Shown: piece after piece, positions 33,985 to 34,118 of the stretch
How the letters are laid out: each line of letters starts with the position of its first letter
Numbering within the stretch: position 1 is the first letter of the stretch
Source of the DNA: Caldisericota bacterium
Lineage (GTDB): Bacteria > Caldisericota > JANLFM01
Direction of reading: 5' to 3'
Length of the DNA: 34,118 nt
NCBI GenBank assembly: GCA_024655865.1
Contig: JANLFM010000005.1
Span: 17,589 to 51,706, forward strand
Program-made: the position numbers and the translations under genes
Notes under the pieces: model-generated
The model's database searches: none
Seen by the model: the letters and a program-made list of their open reading frames with translations, nothing else
Told to the model about the DNA's origin: nothing

Positions 33985-34052
33985 TCTAACTTTTAAGCCC
34001 TCAATAATAGACCCCACCATTGCTGCTATCGACATACTCCTTCTTTTTTTGT

Positions 34053-34061
34053 ATTGTAGCA
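34053..34061 (-). promoter_or_regulatory. Extended -10 promoter candidate for the lipoprotein-BON unit
   Basis: On the minus strand TGCTACAAT combines a TGn extension with TACAAT (5 of 6 of the -10 consensus). A TTTACA element lies upstream but only 14 bp away, shorter than usual. Transcription would start near 34046, shortly before AAGAAGGAG and the first in-frame ATG codons. No gene is visible between here and the window end at 34118. Confidence 0.5.
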
Positions 34062-34118
34062 TAGCTGAAGTTTGTAAAGGGTAAACCGAAGAATTTAATG
34101 TTAAAATACAGATACTCA

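Overview
The window is a dense bacterial chromosome segment. About 34 genes all lie on the minus strand, most of them overlapping or a few bases apart, so transcription runs from high to low coordinates. There is no gap over 300 bases, and I see no tRNA, rRNA, insertion sequence or CRISPR array. The gene orders rimP-nusA-ylxR-infB-ylxP-rbfA-(nrnA) and rho-thyX-tdk-yqhQ-prfA-plsY-sua5 resemble those of Firmicutes-like or related deep-branching lineages. With the complete lysine 2,3-/5,6-aminomutase set, this suggests an anaerobic, amino-acid-fermenting bacterium, possibly an uncultured candidate phylum such as Atribacterota or Aerophobota. That placement is inference only.

Layout in the direction of transcription. 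(A) 34118-32302: a lipoprotein with a regulatory-like beta domain and two SH3-like domains, then an unusual protein of four tandem BON domains without a signal peptide. (B) 32184-28740: an APC amino-acid permease, a very stable GAAA-loop hairpin, a metallophosphoesterase and a nucleotidyltransferase-fold protein. (C) 28673-14368: a probable 12-gene operon in which purB, argS and pyrG are interleaved with lysine fermentation genes (kdd, kamA, kamB, kamC, kamD, kamE, kce), an FTCD_C/cyclodeaminase-family gene and an acetyl-CoA acetyltransferase. (D) 14273-4440: transaldolase, rho, thyX with a long C-terminal extension, tdk, yqhQ (DUF1385), prfA, plsY, L-threonylcarbamoyladenylate synthase, a small unknown protein, a GNAT/CelD-like acyltransferase, a CDP-alcohol phosphatidyltransferase and a CofE-like ligase. 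(E) 4352-1: the rimP-nusA-infB translation/transcription cluster, with a perfect 24-nt palindrome at the predicted 5' end of its mRNA, running off the window in a DHH-type gene.

The central physiological theme is the 3,5-diaminohexanoate route of lysine degradation. KamA makes beta-lysine, KamDE makes 3,5-diaminohexanoate (with KamB/KamC as presumed reactivase), Kdd oxidises and deaminates it, and Kce combines the product with acetyl-CoA to give acetoacetate and 3-aminobutyryl-CoA. Thiolase would then cleave acetoacetyl-CoA. The expected 3-aminobutyryl-CoA ammonia-lyase (kal) and the CoA-transferase are not in the window. The slot between kce and thiolase holds a cyclodeaminase-family protein instead, which is the most interesting lead here.
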